Shown here piece by piece: positions 6,479 through 8,547 of a stretch of DNA of 8,547 nucleotides. A program made the position numbers and the translations under genes. The stretch covers positions 1-8,547 of the forward strand of contig JAEXJH010000462.1 in assembly GCA_023445955.1 (NCBI GenBank). The letters run 5' to 3'. The DNA is from Pseudomonadota bacterium. Its GTDB lineage: Bacteria; Pseudomonadota; Alphaproteobacteria; Caulobacterales; Caulobacteraceae. The notes under the pieces are model-generated. The model was given only the letters and a program-made list of their open reading frames with translations, did no database searches and had not been told where the DNA came from. The stretch's first letter is position 1. Each line of letters opens with the position of its first letter.

Positions 6479-7291
6479 TTAGTGCGACAGGAAGAGCGAA
6501 GGCCCGTCGCTGTTGAGCAGCGTGCGGGTGGTGCCTCCGAAGATGAATTCCTGCAGCCTGGGGTGACCGAAAGCGCCCGCGACCAGGAGGTTCGCCCCGG
6601 TGTCCTTGGCCGCGCCCAGCAGCAGGCTGGCGGCGTCGTTGCCGCCATCCAGGAGCTTCACGGTCGCCTTGACGCCGCGCGCCGACAGGAACTCGACCAG
6701 GCGATCCAGCTCGAACGCTCGCGACGACGCGCTGGGCGCGCCGGCGACGATCACCGAGCTGGCCTTCTGCAGCAGCGGCAGGGCCGTTCGCATGGCGCGG
6801 CTGGCCTCCTTGCCGCCGTCCCAGGCGACCATGGCCACGCCGTCGACCTGGAAGCCCGGGCGCGCCACCAGGGTCGGACGCTGCTCGTCCGCCACCAGTT
6901 GCTGAAACGACTCCGCCAGCGGACCCTTGCCGCGCGCCGAGGCGTCGTCGAACACGATGACGTCCGACAGACGGCCTTCCATGGCCAGGCCCGCCCAGAC
7001 CGGCGAGTCCAGGCTGACGACCCGCGTGCGCGAATAGCCGGTCTCGGCCGCCAACTTGCCGCAGGCCTTGGCGCCTTCCTGAGCGGCATCCTTCAGGCTT
7101 TCCAACGCGGTGACCTGCACCCCGCCCATGAATCCTTCGCCCATCCAGGGCATCAGGTCGGCCATGTCGGCGGGTGCGTGGACGCAGGCCAGCTCGGCCT
7201 GGAACGCGCCCGCCAGGGCCGCGGCGGAGGTCAGGACGCCCTTGTCATTCGGGGTCCCGGCCAGCGGGACCATAATTCTCGCCCAACTCAT
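6479..7291 (-). CDS. Universal stress protein with tandem Usp domains
   Basis: A 270-residue protein made of two Usp folds. Domain 1 (about 4-145) starts ARIMVPLAGTPNDKGVL and ends in QLVADEQRPTLVARP. Domain 2 (about 152-270) runs from VAMVAWDGGKEASRAM to GAFGHPRLQEFIFGGTTRTLL (239-259), which matches the ATP-binding G-x2-G-x9-G-[ST] signature. Domain 1 lacks a clear version of that motif, so only the second half probably binds nucleotide. Usp proteins support survival under starvation, oxygen limitation or oxidative stress; the specific role is unknown. The ATG at 7291 is chosen for the GAAGGGAG site 7 bases upstream. An upstream TTG (7354) would place 21 extra residues over the regulatory region. 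It is first in an operon with the small acidic protein, and an FNR/FixK-type box lies at 7341-7354. Confidence 0.9.
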   Translation of the reverse strand: MSWARIMVPLAGTPNDKGVLTSAAALAGAFQAELACVHAPADMADLMPWMGEGFMGGVQVTALESLKDAAQEGAKACGKLAAETGYSRTRVVSLDSPVWAGLAMEGRLSDVIVFDDASARGKGPLAESFQQLVADEQRPTLVARPGFQVDGVAMVAWDGGKEASRAMRTALPLLQKASSVIVAGAPSASSRAFELDRLVEFLSARGVKATVKLLDGGNDAASLLLGAAKDTGANLLVAGAFGHPRLQEFIFGGTTRTLLNSDGPSLFLSH

Positions 7292-7340
7292 GATCGAACT
7301 CCCTTCAAGGGCATTTCCACAGATGACGGCGACGGCCACA

Positions 7341-7354
7341 TTGATCTTTCTCAA
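7341..7354 (-). promoter_or_regulatory. Candidate FNR/FixK-type box upstream of the stress-protein operon
   Basis: On the minus strand the 14-mer TTGAGAAAGATCAA matches TTGAY-N4-RTCAA at all positions except the fifth (G for T/C). The centre (7347.5) lies 56 bases upstream of the stress-protein ATG. If it sits at -41.5, transcription starts near 7306 at the first base of the ribosome site, a geometry expected for Crp/Fnr class II activation. Alphaproteobacterial FixK/FnrL proteins commonly activate Usp genes at low oxygen. It could also influence the divergent HD gene. Binding is inferred. Confidence 0.6.
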
Positions 7355-7383
7355 CCGATGGGCCAGTCAACCACCTTCACTGT

Positions 7384-7389
7384 GAGGAA
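7384..7389 (+). promoter_or_regulatory. Ribosome binding site deciding the HD-hydrolase start
   Basis: GAGGAA lies 7 bases before GTG 7397. The other in-frame starts, ATG 7358 and GTG 7382, have no purine-rich site at proper distance, so GTG 7397 is preferred. Confidence 0.5.
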
Positions 7390-7396
7390 CGATCTC

Positions 7397-8041
7397 GTGG
7401 CCAAAGGGCTGCATAGGGGCGGACCGCCCCGTGCGTGGCAAAGAATGCTCTCCGGACGGCGGCTCGACTTGCTCGATCCGTCGCCGATGGACATCGAGAT
7501 CGAGGACATCGCCCACGGCCTGGCCCGCGTCGCGCGCTGGAATGGCCAGACGGTCGGCGACAACGGTTTCTCGGTGGCCCAGCACAGTCTCGTGGTCGAG
7601 GAAATCGCCACGCACATCAAGCCGGACCTGGAGCCGCGCTGGCGCCTGGCCGCTCTGCTGCACGACGCCAGTGAGTACGTGATCGGCGACATGATCAGCC
7701 CGTTCAAGGCGGCGCTGGGCGTCAGCTACAAGGACTTCGAGGCCCGACTGGAAGACGCCATTCACATCCGCTTCGGCCTCCCGGTGAAGACCCCTGCCCC
7801 GATCAAGAAGCTGATCAAGCAGGCCGACCGCGCCTGCGCCTTCTTCGAGGCCACCCAGCTGGCGGGCTTCGAGCACGCCGAGTCGCTAGCCATCTTCGGT
7901 GCGCCGCCGACTGGCTACGACCTGAAGATCACGCCGCAGCCGCCGTTCGAGGCCCAGGCCCGCTACGTCCAGCGCTTCCACGTGCTCTCGCGGGCGGCGG
8001 GCTTCGAGAGCGCCCCCGGCGCGGCGTTCGAGACAGAATGA
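7397..8041 (+). CDS. HD-domain phosphohydrolase, YfbR-like
   Basis: A 214-residue cytoplasmic HD-superfamily enzyme. The metal ligands are readable: His63 (VAQHSL), His89-Asp90 (LLHDASEY) and Asp144 (KQADRACAFFE). VARWNGQ (45-51) corresponds to the Arg-Trp substrate segment of YfbR, the 5'-deoxyribonucleotidase of E. coli. The PRAWQRMLSGRRLDLLDP stretch (11-28) recurs, from memory, in alphaproteobacterial members. Expected activity is phosphate removal from nucleoside monophosphates; the true substrate is unproven. The start is GTG 7397 with GAGGAA upstream; ATG 7358 and GTG 7382 would add 13 and 5 residues. The frame stays open further left but there lies antisense to the stress-protein gene. 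Its TGA overlaps the next ATG (ATGA), so it is translationally coupled to the Nudix-like gene, hinting at a shared role in nucleotide or NAD turnover. Confidence 0.85.
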   Translation: MAKGLHRGGPPRAWQRMLSGRRLDLLDPSPMDIEIEDIAHGLARVARWNGQTVGDNGFSVAQHSLVVEEIATHIKPDLEPRWRLAALLHDASEYVIGDMISPFKAALGVSYKDFEARLEDAIHIRFGLPVKTPAPIKKLIKQADRACAFFEATQLAGFEHAESLAIFGAPPTGYDLKITPQPPFEAQARYVQRFHVLSRAAGFESAPGAAFETE

Positions 8042-8547
8042 CCGCGGCGGTCGTCATCGGACTGTCGGCGGTGGTCGTCGCGATCCGCGACGGCGAAGCC
8101 GTCGTGCTGACCGTGCGACCGCACGATGCGATCACCGACATCGCCTCGCCGCTGTCCGGTCTGCCGTTCGGCCCGTTCGATCCCGAGGCGCACCGCACGT
8201 TCGAGCTGGGCCTGCGGGCCTTCGTGACCGCCCAGACCCGGTTCCAGCTTGGCTATGTCGAGCAGCTCTACACCTTCGGCGACAAGGGCCGCGACGCCCC
8301 GCGCGCCGAGGTCGGGGCCGGCGCGGCGCGCGTCGTCTCGGTCGGCTATCTGGGCCTGACGCCCAAGGCGGTCGACACCGACGCCCCCGACACCGCCTGG
8401 GCCCCGTGGACCCGCTTCTTCCCCTGGGAGGACTGGCGTAATGGCCGCCCCGCCCTGCTGGACGACGCCATCGCCCCAGCCCTGAAGCGCTGGGCCGCCG
8501 ACGACGCGGGACGCTGGTCGCGCGCCCGCCTGGCCTTCGCCCTGGAC
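8038..8547 (+). CDS. Degenerate Nudix protein, NadQ-like NAD-biosynthesis regulator (partial)
   Basis: The first 170 residues are present; the gene runs off the window without a stop. The beginning (AAVVIGLSAVVVAIRDGEAVVLTVRP) is a Nudix-type first strand pair. Where a Nudix box (G-x5-E-x7-REUxEExGU) should be, the chain reads FDPEAHRTFELGLRAFVTAQTRFQLGYVEQLYTF, lacking the REUxEE metal ligands. This inactive Nudix domain is the mark of regulators such as NrtR and the alphaproteobacterial NadQ group (COG4111), which control NAD biosynthesis genes; a DNA-binding C-terminal part would then follow, mostly outside the window. The ATG overlaps the HD-hydrolase stop by ATGA. By family context nadA/B/C genes may lie to the right; this is inferred. 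An unusual Nudix hydrolase is the alternative. Confidence 0.7.
   Translation, partial: MTAAVVIGLSAVVVAIRDGEAVVLTVRPHDAITDIASPLSGLPFGPFDPEAHRTFELGLRAFVTAQTRFQLGYVEQLYTFGDKGRDAPRAEVGAGAARVVSVGYLGLTPKAVDTDAPDTAWAPWTRFFPWEDWRNGRPALLDDAIAPALKRWAADDAGRWSRARLAFALD

Noticed and set aside
7313..7321. DnaA box (ATTTCCACA) between the divergent stress-protein and HD genes
   Set aside because: It matches only 7 of 9 positions and is a lone site without other origin features.
7292..7354. TTG 7354 as start of the stress-protein gene
   Set aside because: It would put coding over the FNR/FixK-type box and add 21 residues with no Usp similarity; ATG 7291 has a strong ribosome site.
6482..7396. N-terminal extension of the HD-hydrolase frame far to the left
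   Set aside because: It runs antisense through the stress-protein gene. Family similarity starts only near PRAWQRM, and GTG 7397 has a good ribosome site.

Overview
The window looks like chromosome from a Caulobacter-type alphaproteobacterium, C. crescentus or a close relative. The DNA is GC-rich with strong third-position GC. The left half carries the flagellin-control and flagellin-glycosylation locus typical of Caulobacter (flaF, flbT, flmG and sugar-nucleotide genes). The genus assignment is inferred from protein recognition and gene order; no database was searched.

Layout. 1-139 is non-coding: a strong bidirectional terminator hairpin and a second inverted repeat beyond the end of flaF. 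140-887 (minus) is the overlapping pair flbT-flaF, which tunes flagellin mRNA stability/translation and flagellin secretion. 888-1085 is a divergent intergenic region with a near-consensus CtrA-type box, an 18-bp imperfect palindrome and further repeats of its half-site. 1086-4167 (plus) is a compact three-gene unit: flmG (TPR plus glycosyltransferase), a PseF/SpsF-type cytidylyltransferase (flmC) and a PseH-type GNAT acetyltransferase (flmH). Together these would complete and activate a nonulosonic acid (pseudaminic type) and transfer it to flagellin. 4272-5141 (plus) is a MoxR-family AAA+ ATPase with its own candidate promoter and a palindrome-rich leader. 5246-6061 (plus) is an unrecognised lipoprotein. 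It converges with 6068-7291 (minus), a two-gene unit of a tandem universal stress protein and a small acidic conserved-type protein. A good FNR/FixK-type box lies just upstream of the stress-protein gene. 7397-8547 (plus) is an HD-domain (YfbR-like) phosphohydrolase overlapping, by ATGA, a degenerate Nudix protein resembling the NAD-biosynthesis regulator NadQ. The latter runs off the window.

How the genes relate. The left block is one functional module: make flagellin, modify it, and control how much is made. The right block is metabolic and stress-related: a probably oxygen-responsive Usp operon and a nucleotide/NAD-control pair. No tRNA, rRNA, CRISPR array, insertion sequence or sign of recent transfer was seen. 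No gene-free stretch exceeds about 200 bases. Nothing here clearly amounts to an undescribed system. The most interesting open items are the repeated GTCTTGC element around flaF-flbT, the FNR/FixK-type box at the usp operon, the MoxR gene without a VWA partner, and the HD/degenerate-Nudix pair.
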